Part shown: in pieces, positions 40,534 through 49,994 of the stretch
How the letters are laid out: the number at the start of each line of letters is the position of its first letter
How positions within the stretch are numbered: position 1 is the first letter of the stretch
Assembly (NCBI RefSeq): GCF_001432305.1
Contig: NZ_KQ483358.1
Span: forward strand, 814,881-878,880
Reading direction: 5' to 3'
Source: Curvibacter sp. PAE-UM
GTDB taxonomy: Bacteria > Pseudomonadota > Gammaproteobacteria > Burkholderiales > Burkholderiaceae_C
DNA: 64,000 bases
Translations under genes and position numbers: made by a program
The notes under the pieces: generated by a model
The model's database searches: none
What the model saw: only the letters and a program-made list of their open reading frames with translations
Told to the model about the DNA's origin: nothing

Positions 40534-41940
40534 ATGACGACACTGCTCATCAAGGACGCCCGTTGCATCGCCACCCAGGACGACGCACGCACGGAACTGA
40601 AAGGCGCCTCCATCCTTATCCGTGACGGTTTCATCGACCGCATCCTGCCCGCAGGCACGGACCTGCGCGCGCTCGTGGCCGAAGTGGACGAGGTCATCGA
40701 CGCCCGCAAGCATGTGGTCATCCCCGGTTTGGTCAACACGCACCACCACATGGTGCAGTGCCTTACACGCGCCATTCCCGGTGTGCAGAACGCCGAGCTT
40801 TTCTCCTGGCTCAAGGGCCTCTACCCCATCTGGGCCGGTCTCACGCCCGAGATGGTCAAGGTCTCCAACCAGGTGGCCATGGGCGAGCTGCTGCTCAGCG
40901 GCTGCACCACCAGCAGCGACCATCTCTACATCTACCCCAACGGCGTGCGCCTGGACGACAGCATCGAGGCCGCGCACACCATCGGCATGCGCTTCACGGC
41001 CACGCGCGGCAGCATGAGCGTGGGTGAGAGCCAGGGCGGCCTGCCGCCCGACCGCGTGGTGGAGAAGGAAGATTTCATCCTCCAGGAAACGCGCCGCCTC
41101 ATCGAGACCTGGCACGACACGAAACCCGGCGCCATGCTGCAGGTGGCCGTGGCCCCCTGCTCGCCTTTCACCGTGAGCCAGGACCTGATGCGCGAATCGG
41201 CCAAGCTGGCCCGCGCCTACGGTGTGCGCCTGCACACCCACCTGGCCGAGAACGACCACGACATCGCCTACACGCGCGAGCACTTCAACTGCACGCCGGC
41301 CGAGTACGTGGAAGACCTGGGCTGGGTGGGGCAGGACGTGTGGCACGCCCACTGCGTGAAACTCGACGAGCACGGTAGCCATCTCTTTGCCAAGACCGGC
41401 ACCGGCATCGCCCACTGCCCTTGCAGCAATATGCGCCTGGCCAGCGGTATCCTGCCGCTGCGCAAGCTGCTCAACCTGGGCGTGCCCGTAGGCCTGGGTG
41501 TGGACGGCAGCGCCAGCAACGACGCCGGCCACCTCTTGAACGAAGCACGCCAGGCCATGTTGCTGGCACGCGTGGGCAAGGCGCTCGAACCCTTCGGTTG
41601 CGATACGGGGCCGAGCGAAATGACCCCGCGCGACGCGCTTTGGCTCGCCACCCGCGGTGGTGCCCGCGTGCTGGGCCGCAGCGACATCGGCCAGATCGTG
41701 CCCGGCAAGTGTGCCGACCTGGCCATGTACCGCACCGACACGCTGAGCATGGCCGGCGGCGCCGTGCATGACCCCCTGGGCGCGCTCATGCTCTGTTCCA
41801 GCGACAACGCCGACTACACGGTGGTCAATGGCAGGGTGGTGGTGCGCCAGGGTGAGCTGACCACGGTGGACACGGGCGCGCTGATCGAACGCCAGAACAC
41901 CCTGGCCTGGCAACTCGCGCAGCAGGCCGGCACGCGCTGA
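40534..41940 (+). CDS. 8-oxoguanine deaminase
   Basis: A 468-residue amidohydrolase that converts 8-oxoguanine to urate and ammonia. The metal-binding HxH sits in PGLVNTHHHMVQ, with further ligands in LHTHLAEND, WHAHCVKL and GVDGSASND. RGSMSVGESQGGLPP and APCSPFTVSQDLMRESA match, from memory, the characterised Pseudomonas 8-oxoguanine deaminase; related hydroxyatrazine and guanine deaminases are the alternatives. The start is nine bases after xdhB, so co-expression is likely, and the product joins that of xanthine dehydrogenase at urate. Confidence 0.88.
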   Translation: MTTLLIKDARCIATQDDARTELKGASILIRDGFIDRILPAGTDLRALVAEVDEVIDARKHVVIPGLVNTHHHMVQCLTRAIPGVQNAELFSWLKGLYPIWAGLTPEMVKVSNQVAMGELLLSGCTTSSDHLYIYPNGVRLDDSIEAAHTIGMRFTATRGSMSVGESQGGLPPDRVVEKEDFILQETRRLIETWHDTKPGAMLQVAVAPCSPFTVSQDLMRESAKLARAYGVRLHTHLAENDHDIAYTREHFNCTPAEYVEDLGWVGQDVWHAHCVKLDEHGSHLFAKTGTGIAHCPCSNMRLASGILPLRKLLNLGVPVGLGVDGSASNDAGHLLNEARQAMLLARVGKALEPFGCDTGPSEMTPRDALWLATRGGARVLGRSDIGQIVPGKCADLAMYRTDTLSMAGGAVHDPLGALMLCSSDNADYTVVNGRVVVRQGELTTVDTGALIERQNTLAWQLAQQAGTR

Positions 41941-42132
41941 ATATTTACTCTTACGGCTGCCTGAGCCGGGCGAAAAGCTTTTGCGCACTAGGCAGACCGG
42001 TCACACGCGACGATAGGGGATCAACAGACAAGTCAGCAGTAGACTTATCCGGGCCCGAGCAGCCCATCTTGTAATAGACGGATGGCTCAGGTGGGGTGAT
42101 GAGTCAATAAAAAAGACACAGGGAGCGCGTGC

Positions 42133-43047
42133 GTGCTGAAACTATCCGGCTTTGACGTGTTGTTCGCCGTAGCAGGCAATCTGTACCTGCTGTTGGCATT
42201 CGCTGGTGTGTGCGTTGCTTTGTGGAAGGGCAGGACCTGGCTGCGCAAAGGAATTTATGCGGTGGTGGTGCTTGTCGGCTTCGCTGCACCGCTCGCGCCC
42301 GAGGTCAGTCGACAAATAGAGCATCGCAACAGGCTGGCTACCGCACAGCACATGTTTGCGGAACGCTGCAAGACAGCGGGTGAGAAGATCCACAAGACGG
42401 TAGAGGGTGTGGAAGGTATTTACCTGATGAAGGTACGCACCACGACCAACTTCGGAGACCAGTTCGCGCTGGATGACCCGTATGGGGATGATTCAACGGG
42501 CGATCAGTACTTGCTCAATTTTTTGCAAGGTTTTTACCATCAGCGCAATGATCCGCCGGTTGCTGGCTCGCCACCGCGCATCGGCTACCACTACATCGAG
42601 GCTCAAGACCCCAAAGACGGACAGCGCTATCGTTACACGGGGCGTACTGAACAGCCGGGGCTGACGGACACACGTTACTCCTACGACTACAAGCGTTTTG
42701 TTTTCGACAAAGTCCCGGCTCCCGGAAATCCGCCTCGCTACGGCGTCACCTATGACGACATCTCGACCCGCGAAGAGCGCGAATACTGGATTGCAGGCAG
42801 TTCGCTCAAGGTAATCGACCTTGAAACCAAGGAAGTCATAGGCGAGCGCATTGGCTACATGATGGATTGGGCGCAGGGCAGCACGGCTGGGTTTCGTTCA
42901 CCTTGGCGTTATGCAGCGAGTAACGCTTGTCCTGGATTTCAGTGGAATCCGAAATTCCCGATAAACCCAAGCAATGGTGGCGGCGCAAGTGAGCAGCCTG
43001 GGCAAACCCTCATATTTGTCGAAAAAATTCTCAAACCAGCTAAGTAA
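42133..43047 (+). CDS. Hypothetical membrane-anchored protein
   Basis: A 304-residue protein starting with GTG; a GGGAG box lies seven bases before it. Two hydrophobic helices (about residues 8-30 and 38-53) precede a long soluble domain with aromatic-rich segments (RIGYHYIEAQDPKDGQRYRYTG, YSYDYKRFVFDKVP) and two cysteines. I do not recognise the family. By eye its bases are less GC-rich than its neighbours, and it lies between the purine genes and xdhC, so it looks like an inserted accessory gene. The 190-base gap before it shows no clear terminator or promoter. Confidence 0.7.
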   Translation: MLKLSGFDVLFAVAGNLYLLLAFAGVCVALWKGRTWLRKGIYAVVVLVGFAAPLAPEVSRQIEHRNRLATAQHMFAERCKTAGEKIHKTVEGVEGIYLMKVRTTTNFGDQFALDDPYGDDSTGDQYLLNFLQGFYHQRNDPPVAGSPPRIGYHYIEAQDPKDGQRYRYTGRTEQPGLTDTRYSYDYKRFVFDKVPAPGNPPRYGVTYDDISTREEREYWIAGSSLKVIDLETKEVIGERIGYMMDWAQGSTAGFRSPWRYAASNACPGFQWNPKFPINPSNGGGASEQPGQTLIFVEKILKPAK

Positions 43048-43051
43048 GCGG

Positions 43052-43864
43052 TCAGGCTGGTCCGAAGCGCTGCAGCAGCTGCGCCGCCACCGCCACGGCT
43101 ATCACCTCGGGCTGTTTGCCCGCAATGCCCGGCACGCCTATGGGGCTGGTCACGCGCGCGAAGTCTTCCTCAGCAAACCCCCGCGCTTCCAGCCGGTGGC
43201 GAAAGGTCGCCCATTTGCTCTTGCTGCCGATCAGGCCGATATAGGGCAGGTCATCCTGCTCACGCGCGCGGCGCAGGCACAGGGCGAGGATCTCCAGGTC
43301 TTCCGCATGGCTGAAGCTCATGATGAGCACGGCCGAACCCGGCGCGATGTCGGCCACCGCCGCCTGCACCGGGTATGAATGTTCGCAGCGGATGTTGGGT
43401 GGCGTGTCCGTAGGAAAGATCTCGTCGCGGCTGTCGATCCAGTGCAGGGTAAAGGGCAGGTGGGCGAGCTGGCGTGCAATGGCCTGGCCCACATGGCCGC
43501 CGCCGAAGAGGGCCACGGGCGAGGTGGGTGCCTGCAGGCGCTGCGCCAGGCCGGTCGCGTCCTGCGGGCCCAGCAATTCGTAACGCAGAAACACCACACC
43601 GCCGCAGCACTGGCCCAAGCTGGGGCCCAGGGCCACGCGCTGTGGTTCGGTCGGGACGGCGGCACCTGCGAGCAGGGTGCGGGCCCGGGCGATGGCGTCG
43701 AACTCCAGATGGCCGCCGCCGATGGAGCCGATCACGCTTGTTGGCAGTACGGCCATCCAAGTCCCGGTTTCACGGGGCGCTGAGCCTTGAGTCTGAACTA
43801 CGCGCACCAATACTGAGGGTTTGTGAGAGAGGGCCTGCTCCAGCTTGAAAGACGCAAGATTCAT
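43052..43864 (-). CDS. xdhC: Xanthine dehydrogenase accessory protein
   Basis: A 270-residue XdhC protein that binds molybdenum cofactor and delivers its sulfurated form to the XdhB subunit. Typical blocks are TQGSAPRETGTWMAVLP, GSIGGGHLEFDAI, GPSLGQCCGGVVFLRYE with the double cysteine, and the C-terminal Rossmann-like domain LFGGGHVGQAIARQL with IDSRDEIFP. It is separated from xdhAB and faces the opposite way, ending five bases from the convergent hypothetical gene. Confidence 0.93.
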   Translation of the reverse strand: MNLASFKLEQALSHKPSVLVRVVQTQGSAPRETGTWMAVLPTSVIGSIGGGHLEFDAIARARTLLAGAAVPTEPQRVALGPSLGQCCGGVVFLRYELLGPQDATGLAQRLQAPTSPVALFGGGHVGQAIARQLAHLPFTLHWIDSRDEIFPTDTPPNIRCEHSYPVQAAVADIAPGSAVLIMSFSHAEDLEILALCLRRAREQDDLPYIGLIGSKSKWATFRHRLEARGFAEEDFARVTSPIGVPGIAGKQPEVIAVAVAAQLLQRFGPA

Positions 43865-43912
43865 GGGTCTAGTATCGCGCTGAAGGGGCCGGACCAGATG
43901 CCGGCGTGTCTG

Positions 43913-44686
43913 CTAAGTTCTCTTGCGCGCCGCGTGGAAAGCCTGTCGATTGGCCTCGGATGTGAGGGCTGTCTTGCGCATTGCTTTAATGTCATTAGAG
44001 CCAGTTAGGGACCTGGCCACTAGCACGCAGGGCCCACTAGCCTGTAGCGACAGGGAAGCAAACGGTTCGGAAAATTGTTGCTGATCTACCTTAATGTATG
44101 CCACGACTTTCCCGAGATAGAGGCGGTATGCATTGACACCGTCCCACTGCTCCCGGTGGGGATTCATAAGGGCAGTGGTAGGGATTCGATCATCATCAGA
44201 TTCGCTCCATACCGAAAGAACTGCATCGAAGGTCGCAGAAACGATAGGAGGTGACCCAAACAGCGACCCCTTTGCCGTCTGCTCCTGAACTCCAAGATCG
44301 ACGGTGTTGTAAAAGGGCTGACTTGAGGCAGACGCGCGCCACAGAATAGAAACCAAAAACTCCAAGAGCCGAATCTTGTCAACAGCAAGGCCGGCGTAGC
44401 CTACGGTTTGAGAGTCTTGCCGAACAGGTTCAAAGTGATTTGTAAATCTGGTCAGCAAAACGTCGACGCCATATGAGTCGGTTGGGGAGAATCTGGCCTC
44501 GCATGAAGCGCAAAGCAACTCCTTGTCATATATGCCGATTGGCGCTCGTTTAGGAAGGATTCCTTTTGCACCAGCGACGATAAGAGGACTTTCGCCGCCC
44601 TCGCGAAGTGGCCGGAAGAAAGCTTCGGGAATGACATGGGCCTTTATGAGGCTTGCTTCAGCACCGCAAAACCGACAGCACTTCAT
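43913..44686 (-). CDS. HNH-like zinc-ribbon protein of unknown role
   Basis: A 257-residue protein. The N-terminus has CCRFCGAEASLIKAHVIPEAFF, a C-x2-C zinc knuckle followed by a His-Val-Ile-Pro segment like that of HNH-type endonucleases, and a second knuckle LLCASCE about 40 residues later. The rest has no recognisable domain. By eye it is clearly less GC-rich than the surroundings, which suggests transfer. The ATG at 44686 has no good RBS; a TTG at 44722 is an alternative. It could be a nuclease or an inactive zinc-binding relative. Confidence 0.68.
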   Translation of the reverse strand: MKCCRFCGAEASLIKAHVIPEAFFRPLREGGESPLIVAGAKGILPKRAPIGIYDKELLCASCEARFSPTDSYGVDVLLTRFTNHFEPVRQDSQTVGYAGLAVDKIRLLEFLVSILWRASASSQPFYNTVDLGVQEQTAKGSLFGSPPIVSATFDAVLSVWSESDDDRIPTTALMNPHREQWDGVNAYRLYLGKVVAYIKVDQQQFSEPFASLSLQASGPCVLVARSLTGSNDIKAMRKTALTSEANRQAFHAARKRT

Positions 44687-44758
44687 GTTGTTAGGCTGAA
44701 AAATAAGGAGCGTGTCTCGCAAAGCTTCAATAAAGGCTGGCAGGTGGAATCGCGCTCT

Positions 44759-45961
44759 CTAATTCGCAGCGTCAATCACCCCGCCACCCAAACACACCTC
44801 ACCGTCATACAGCACCGCCGACTGCCCCGGCGTCACCGCCCACTGCGCCTCCGGGAAAACAAGGCTGAAGCCCGCGCCTTCGATGTCGGAGATCGTGCAA
44901 GCTGCATCCGCCTGCCGATAGCGCGTCTTGGCCGCCAGGGCGCCCGGCTTGGGCGGTTCACCCGCCACCCAGCTCGCGTCCTGTGCGCGGAGCAGATGGC
45001 TCTGCAGCAGCGGATGCTCGTGCCCCTGCACCACCCACAGGGTGTTCTTCTCCATGTCCTTGCGCGCGACAAACCAGGGGGCGTGTTCACCACCGCCTTT
45101 TTGCGCGCCTTTGGCCTTGATGCCGCCGATGCCCAGGCCCTGGCGCTGGCCCAGGGTGTAGAAGCTCAGGCCTTCGTGTTTGCCGATGACACGGCCATAG
45201 GCCTTGTCGCCCACAGGCGGCGTGCCGTCCTTGATGGGGCCGGGTTCTTTCTGGATGTAGCGGTTCAAAAATTCGCGGAAGGGGCGCTCGCCGATGAAGC
45301 AGATGCCGGTGCTGTCCTTCTTCTTGGCATTGGGCAGGCCGATTTCGGTGGCGATGCGGCGCACCTCGGTCTTGTGCAGCTCGCCCACGGGGAAGAGCGT
45401 CTTGCTCAGCTGCGCCTGGTTGAGGCGGTGCAGGAAGTAGCTCTGGTCCTTGCCCGGGTCCAGGCCCTTGAGCAGTTGGTAGCTCACGCGGGCACCATCG
45501 CGCGCGGTCGCGTGCGATGTTCCATCTTGCCCAACGGGCTCGCCTGTGTCGGCTGCAACGCAGCGGACACGGGCGTAATGCCCGGTGGCGATCTTCTCGG
45601 CGCCCAGGCGCATGGCGTGGTCCAGGAAGGCCTTGAACTTGATTTCGGCGTTGCAGAGGATGTCTGGGTTGGGTGTGCGGCCGGCCTGGTATTCGCGCAG
45701 GAACTCGGCGAAGACGCGGTCCTTGTACTCGGCGGCGAAGTTGACGTGTTCGATCTCGATGCCGATCACGTCGGCCACGGCGGCGGCGTCCACGAAGTCG
45801 ATGTTGGACGAGCAGTATTCGCTGTCGTCGTCATCTTCCCAGTTCTTCATGAAGATGCCGATGACCTCGTAACCCTGCTGTTTGAGCAGGTGCGCGCTGA
45901 CCGCAGAGTCCACGCCCCCGCTCAAACCCACCACCACCCTTTGTTTGCCTGCTGTACCCAT
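44759..45961 (-). CDS. mnmA: tRNA-specific 2-thiouridylase
   Basis: Places sulfur on U34 of tRNA-Lys, -Glu and -Gln. The 400-residue enzyme begins with the PP-loop motif [12 protein letters not shown] and has [26 protein letters not shown] with the first catalytic cysteine, [10 protein letters not shown] and [12 protein letters not shown] with the second. An acidic and polar insertion (near [22 protein letters not shown]) makes it slightly longer than usual. The ATG at 45961 is the only start close to the PP-loop. Divergent from a LysR gene 51 bases away. Confidence 0.95.
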   Translation of the reverse strand: MGTAGKQRVVVGLSGGVDSAVSAHLLKQQGYEVIGIFMKNWEDDDDSEYCSSNIDFVDAAAVADVIGIEIEHVNFAAEYKDRVFAEFLREYQAGRTPNPDILCNAEIKFKAFLDHAMRLGAEKIATGHYARVRCVAADTGEPVGQDGTSHATARDGARVSYQLLKGLDPGKDQSYFLHRLNQAQLSKTLFPVGELHKTEVRRIATEIGLPNAKKKDSTGICFIGERPFREFLNRYIQKEPGPIKDGTPPVGDKAYGRVIGKHEGLSFYTLGQRQGLGIGGIKAKGAQKGGGEHAPWFVARKDMEKNTLWVVQGHEHPLLQSHLLRAQDASWVAGEPPKPGALAAKTRYRQADAACTISDIEGAGFSLVFPEAQWAVTPGQSAVLYDGEVCLGGGVIDAAN

Positions 45962-46012
45962 AGGTGTGCGATTATCCCAGCCGCAGACAAACAAGGCAGA
46001 CAGCAGGCTTTT

Positions 46013-46945
46013 ATGGAACTCAGGCAGATCCGTTATTTCGTGCGGGTGGTGGAGCTCGGCAGCATGAGCCGCGCCGCGCTGGAGCTCGACATGGTGCAGT
46101 CGGCCCTGAGCCAGCAGATCAGCCGGCTGGAGGGGGAGCTGTCCACCCGCCTGCTGCAGCGTTCCAGCAAGGGCGTGACGCCCACCGAGGCCGGCCTGGC
46201 CTTCTTCCGCGAAGCCCAGCTGACCCTGCGCCACGCCGAGCAGGCCGCGCGCGCGGCGCAGCAGGCGCGGCTCTCGGGTTCGGTCAGCGTGGGCCTGGCG
46301 CCCACCACGGCTGCCGTGCTGGGCCTGCCCCTGCTGCGCGCCATGCGCGAGCGTTACCCCGATGTGCGCCTGCATCTGGTGGAAAGCATGTCGGGCCATG
46401 TCACCACCATGCTCAATGCGCGCCAGCTGGACCTGGCCGTGCTGTTCAACACCGACCCGGGGCGGCGCTGGAGCGTGATGCCGCTGCTGGAGGAAAAGCT
46501 TTATTACATCCGCGCGCGCAGCAGTGTGAAGGGCAAGCTGCCAGCGCAGGTGCGAGCGGCCAGCCTCAAGGGTGCACCGCTGATCATGCCCACGGGGGGG
46601 CACGGCCTGCGCAGCGCGCTGGATGCCGTGTTCAGCCGTGCGCGCATCCAGCCCACGGTGGTCGCCGAGATCGACTCCCTGTCCATGCTGATGGATGCGG
46701 TCGAAGCGGGCCTGGGCGGTTCCTTGCAGCCCTGGGCGGCGGTGAGCCGCTACCGCGATGCGGCCGAGCGTTTTGCCCTGTCGGAGCTGGCCGATCCCCT
46801 GGCCTGCCGCCGCAACATGCTGTGCAGCCTGTCGGACGACGAGCTCTCGCCGGCCGGCCTGGCCGCCCGCGTGGTGCTGGCCGACTGCGCGCGCGAGCTG
46901 GTGCGCTCGGGGCGCTGGGTGGGTGCCAGCCTGCTGGCGGATTGA
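46013..46945 (+). CDS. Nac-like LysR regulator
   Basis: A 310-residue LysR protein with [43 protein letters not shown] at the start, the form seen in Nac/CbI-type members. The effector domain contains [23 protein letters not shown] and [12 protein letters not shown], also shared with the second LysR gene at 47640-48575. It is divergent from mnmA and is followed by the GlcG/HbpS gene, which is the more plausible target. Confidence 0.88.
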   Translation: MELRQIRYFVRVVELGSMSRAALELDMVQSALSQQISRLEGELSTRLLQRSSKGVTPTEAGLAFFREAQLTLRHAEQAARAAQQARLSGSVSVGLAPTTAAVLGLPLLRAMRERYPDVRLHLVESMSGHVTTMLNARQLDLAVLFNTDPGRRWSVMPLLEEKLYYIRARSSVKGKLPAQVRAASLKGAPLIMPTGGHGLRSALDAVFSRARIQPTVVAEIDSLSMLMDAVEAGLGGSLQPWAAVSRYRDAAERFALSELADPLACRRNMLCSLSDDELSPAGLAARVVLADCARELVRSGRWVGASLLAD

Positions 46946-47045
46946 GTCAGCGCACTCTCATCAGAAAAACTGATGCCCCCATCGCGACCCTGAGGGGGGC
47001 GAGGGTATTGCGGCGGACTACATTGCGTCGGTCTGCTGCCGGTAC

Positions 47046-47061
47046 TTGACCAGGCGGTCAG
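47046..47061. promoter_or_regulatory. Short inverted repeat before the GlcG/HbpS gene
   Basis: TGACC-AGGC-GGTCA lies 31 bases before the ATG of the secreted GlcG-like gene. It could be an operator for one of the neighbouring LysR proteins; evidence is limited to symmetry and position. Confidence 0.35.
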
Positions 47062-47091
47062 ATGTCATAAACACACAAACAGGAGACGTTC

Positions 47092-47604
47092 ATGATCAAG
47101 ACCCGCAAACTGCTGGTGGTGGCTACCCTGCTGCTGGCCGGTACCGCTTTTGCCCAGACGCCCAACCCCCTGGACGTGGTGGCCGAGAAACAACCCAACG
47201 ACTTCCCTTACGGCAGCCCGATCAGCCTGGAGCGGGCCGACGCCGTGCTGGCGGCGGCCGTGGCCGAAGCCAGGCGCCGCAACTGGACGCTGGCCTGCGC
47301 CGTGGTCGATTCCGGCACCAACCTGGTGTCCTTCAAGCGCGTGGACGGCACCCAGATCGGCTCCATCGACGTGGCCATCCACAAGGCCCGTGCGTCGGCC
47401 AAGTACAAGCGTCCGACCAAGGCCTTCGAGGCAGGGATCCAGGGTGGCAACAACTATCTGCTGACCCTGGATGACGTGATCGCTTCGCGCGGCGGCATTC
47501 CGCTGATGGAGGGCGGCAAGATCATCGGTGCCATCGGCTGCTCCGGCGCTTCCGGCGCGCAGGACGAGGTGGTGGCCAACGCCGGCATCGCCGCGCTGAA
47601 GTAA
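47092..47604 (+). CDS. Secreted GlcG/HbpS-family protein
   Basis: A 170-residue exported protein with a signal peptide ending TAFAQ. The mature part is a GlcG/HbpS domain (ADAVLAAAVAEARRRNWTLACAVVDSG, DVAIHKARASAKYKRPTKAF, IPLMEGGKIIGAIGCSGASGAQDEVVANAGIAAL). HbpS binds haem in Streptomyces; the many secreted proteobacterial versions have no settled role. An AGGAG box precedes the ATG. Flanked by two Nac-like LysR genes, which suggests it belongs to a regulated small-molecule system. Confidence 0.9.
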   Translation: MIKTRKLLVVATLLLAGTAFAQTPNPLDVVAEKQPNDFPYGSPISLERADAVLAAAVAEARRRNWTLACAVVDSGTNLVSFKRVDGTQIGSIDVAIHKARASAKYKRPTKAFEAGIQGGNNYLLTLDDVIASRGGIPLMEGGKIIGAIGCSGASGAQDEVVANAGIAALK

Positions 47605-47624
47605 GCCCCGGCGCTCATCCACCT

Positions 47625-47661
47625 AAGGGGTCAATCTGCTCAGAGCAGGTTGACCCCTTTC
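47625..47661. terminator. Long hairpin, probable bidirectional terminator
   Basis: AAGGGGTCAATCTGCTC and GAGCAGGTTGACCCCTT form 17 pairs (one G-T) around a single A, so the real loop must open a few pairs. It ends in CCCCTTT for the plus-strand gene and covers the stop codon of the minus-strand LysR gene, so it may serve both convergent genes. Confidence 0.7.
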
Positions 47662-48575
47662 CACGTCCCGCTACTCACGAGCTGCTTGACGGTTTCGCGC
47701 AGCTCGCCGCGCACGGCGGCGGCGGCGGGTGTCAGGCGCTCCGGGTCGACCGAATAGAGGAAGTTGGGGCGTTTCATCTCGGCGTCGGAAATCGCCAAGG
47801 TGCGCCAGCCCTCGCGCATGCGGCCTTCCAGCAGGGCGGCCGACATGGGCTTGATGGTGGCGCCCATGCCGTCGCGCACGCAAGTCATCAGCAGGGAGAG
47901 CGAGTCGATCTCGGCCACCACGTGCAGGGCCAGGTTGCGCTGCTCGAACTCGGCCGCGATGCGACGGCGCAGGCCGTGGATGCCGGTGGGCAGGATCAGG
48001 GGCAGGTCGGCCGTGTCGGTGCAACTGAGCTTGATGCGCCGGGGCGGCACCAGGTCGCTGTCTTCGGGCAGCATCACAAACAGCTCTTCTTCCACCAGGG
48101 GCTCGGCCGGCAGGTCGGGCACGGCGTCGCGGCTGAAGAGGATGGCCAGGTCCAGCTGGCCCATGCGCATCATCTGCGCGAGGTGGCCGCTCATGCCCTC
48201 GACCACATTGAGCACGATGCCGGGGAATTTCTCGCGGATGCGGCGCATGAAGGGCACGCCCACGGCGCAGACCGTGGTGGCCGCCAGGCCCACCGAGACC
48301 ATGCCGTGCACGGTGCCCGGTTCCTGGCGCGCGATCGAGAGCGCCTGGTCCAGCTGGCGCAGCATGAAACGCGCATGGTGGTGCAGGGCGGTGCCGTTTT
48401 CGGTGGGGGTCACGCCCTTGGCGGTGCGGATCAGCAGGGGCTTGCCGACCTCGGCCTCCAGCTTGGCGATGTGCTGGCTCAGCGCGGGTTGGGCAATAAA
48501 AAGCTGGCGCGAGGCCTTGGCCAGGCTGCCGCTTTCCACGATCTGTACGAAGTATCTGAGTTGTCGCAGGTCCAT
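47640..48575 (-). CDS. Nac-like LysR regulator of the downstream catabolic cluster
   Basis: A 311-residue LysR protein with MDLRQLRYFVQIVESGSLAKASRQLFIAQPALSQHIAKLEAEVGKPLL at the start. The effector domain opens with GMVSVGLAATTVCAVGVPFMRRI and VEGMSGHLAQMMRMGQLD, similar to the LysR protein at 46013, so the two are paralogues. It is divergent from the ABC receptor gene at 48723, and the shared gap holds a Nac-type site. It is therefore the likely regulator of the 48.7 kb cluster. Confidence 0.9.
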   Translation of the reverse strand: MDLRQLRYFVQIVESGSLAKASRQLFIAQPALSQHIAKLEAEVGKPLLIRTAKGVTPTENGTALHHHARFMLRQLDQALSIARQEPGTVHGMVSVGLAATTVCAVGVPFMRRIREKFPGIVLNVVEGMSGHLAQMMRMGQLDLAILFSRDAVPDLPAEPLVEEELFVMLPEDSDLVPPRRIKLSCTDTADLPLILPTGIHGLRRRIAAEFEQRNLALHVVAEIDSLSLLMTCVRDGMGATIKPMSAALLEGRMREGWRTLAISDAEMKRPNFLYSVDPERLTPAAAAVRGELRETVKQLVSSGTWKGVNLL

Positions 48576-48610
48576 CGCCGCATCCTATAAGTTTTTGAGG
48601 ATGGCCCCCT

Positions 48611-48652
48611 ATAAGAAATAGCTATACCCCATCTCGGAAAACAGTATTTTCC
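48611..48652. promoter_or_regulatory. Nac-type LysR site and palindrome in the divergent gap
   Basis: ATA-N9-TAT, the known Nac recognition pattern, occurs at 48611-48625. A second symmetry, GGAAAA-CAGTA-TTTTCC, lies at 48636-48652. A direct repeat of CCTATAAG stands at the left edge of the gap. These are the best candidate sites for the divergent Nac-like LysR protein. Confidence 0.5.
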
Positions 48653-48722
48653 AGAGTGACGGGCTCTTCCTATCATCGGCCCTGCATTCCAGTCCATACC
48701 CAAACCAACAGGAGACAAGATC

Positions 48723-49994
48723 ATGGAAGCCAAACAGAACAAGCAAAAAAGCCAGGCGCCCTCCAGCCAGCGCCGCACCCTGCTGCAGGCCGGTGCCCTG
48801 GTGGCCGGCAGTGCCGCCCTGGGCCTGCCCTCGCTGGTCAGCGCCCAGTCGGGCCCGATCAAGATCGGCCACCTCACGCCCATGACCGGCTTCCTCGGTG
48901 CGCTGGGCGAGTATGCCGCGCAGGGCATCAAGATGGCGGCCGAGGAGATCAACGCCGGCGGCGGCGTGCTGGGCCGCCCACTGGAAGTGATGAGCGAAGA
49001 CTCGGTCAACCCGCAGACGGCCGCCACCAAGGCGCAGCGCATGATCGAGCGCGACAACGTCACGGTGCTGATGGGCGAGATCAACTCCGGCTCGGCGCTG
49101 ACCATCTCGCAGGTGGCCGCACGCAACAAGAAGCTGTTCATGAGCATCGGCGCGCGCTCCGACGCGCTGCGCGGCAAGGACTGCAACCGCTACACCTTCC
49201 ACGTCGACATCCCGGTGACGGTGATGGTCAATGCCGCCGGCGAGGCGCTGGTGCGTGAAGGCCACGTCAAGGGCAAGAAGATCTTCAGCCTGACGGCCGA
49301 CTACCTCTTCGGCCACGACCTGTCGCGCCAGGCCAAGCGTTTCTTCACCGCCAACGGCGGCACCGTGATCGGCGACGAGCTGGTGGCCACCGACGTGACC
49401 GACTTCAGCCCCTACCTGCTCAAGATCCGCCAGGCCCGCCCCGATCTGGTGGCCACCAACCTGGCCGGCAACCAGGTGACCAACTTCGTCAAGCAGTATT
49501 CGGAATTCGGCCTGCCCTACCCGGTGGCGGGTTTCAACCTGAACACCGCCGACGCCTGGGCTGCCGGCGAGGGCAATCTGGGCGGTATCTGGCCCACCGT
49601 CTGGCACCACGAGCTCAAGACCCCGGGTTCGCAGGCCTTCGTGGCCAACTTCACCAGGAAGTACGGCCGCATCCCGGAGAACCACGCCTGGATCGAGTAC
49701 GTCTCGCTCAAGATGATGGCCCAGGCCATGAACGCCACCAAGTCCACCGACACCGAGAAGCTGATCGCCTACTTCGAGTCCGAGGCCAAGTTCGACGTGC
49801 TGAAGGCTCGCCCGGCCTACTTCCGCAGCTGGGACCACCAGCTCATGCAGGAGGCCTATCCCTTCACCGTCAAGCCCAAGGGCCAGGCCAAGAACAAGCA
49901 GGACTTCCTGCTGTTCGGTGAAGCCGTGCCGGCCGCGAACCAGCCGCTGGACTCGCTGGCCCCTCCGAAGGCGGAGAGCGCCTGCAAGATGTAA
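48723..49994 (+). CDS. ABC transporter receptor, branched-chain amino acid/amide type
   Basis: A 423-residue periplasmic binding protein with a twin-arginine-like leader (SSQRRTLLQAGALVAGSAALG). The mature domain starts IKIGHLTPMTGFLGALGEYAAQGIKMAAEEINAGGGVLG, followed by MIERDNVTVLMGEINSGSAL and VTDFSPYLLKIRQARPDLVATN. This receptor class binds amino acids, amides, urea or aromatic acids, so the ligand is open. It is the first gene of a long plus-strand cluster and has an AGGAG box. Confidence 0.92.
   Translation: MEAKQNKQKSQAPSSQRRTLLQAGALVAGSAALGLPSLVSAQSGPIKIGHLTPMTGFLGALGEYAAQGIKMAAEEINAGGGVLGRPLEVMSEDSVNPQTAATKAQRMIERDNVTVLMGEINSGSALTISQVAARNKKLFMSIGARSDALRGKDCNRYTFHVDIPVTVMVNAAGEALVREGHVKGKKIFSLTADYLFGHDLSRQAKRFFTANGGTVIGDELVATDVTDFSPYLLKIRQARPDLVATNLAGNQVTNFVKQYSEFGLPYPVAGFNLNTADAWAAGEGNLGGIWPTVWHHELKTPGSQAFVANFTRKYGRIPENHAWIEYVSLKMMAQAMNATKSTDTEKLIAYFESEAKFDVLKARPAYFRSWDHQLMQEAYPFTVKPKGQAKNKQDFLLFGEAVPAANQPLDSLAPPKAESACKM

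Noticed and set aside
41941-42132. Gap between the 8-oxoguanine deaminase and the hypothetical gene, examined for a small RNA or riboswitch.
   Set aside because: No stable hairpin with a T tract and no known riboswitch core could be recognised by eye.
44636-46012. In-frame plus-strand extension of the LysR gene across mnmA.
   Set aside because: It is antisense to mnmA; the LysR domain begins exactly at the ATG at 46013.
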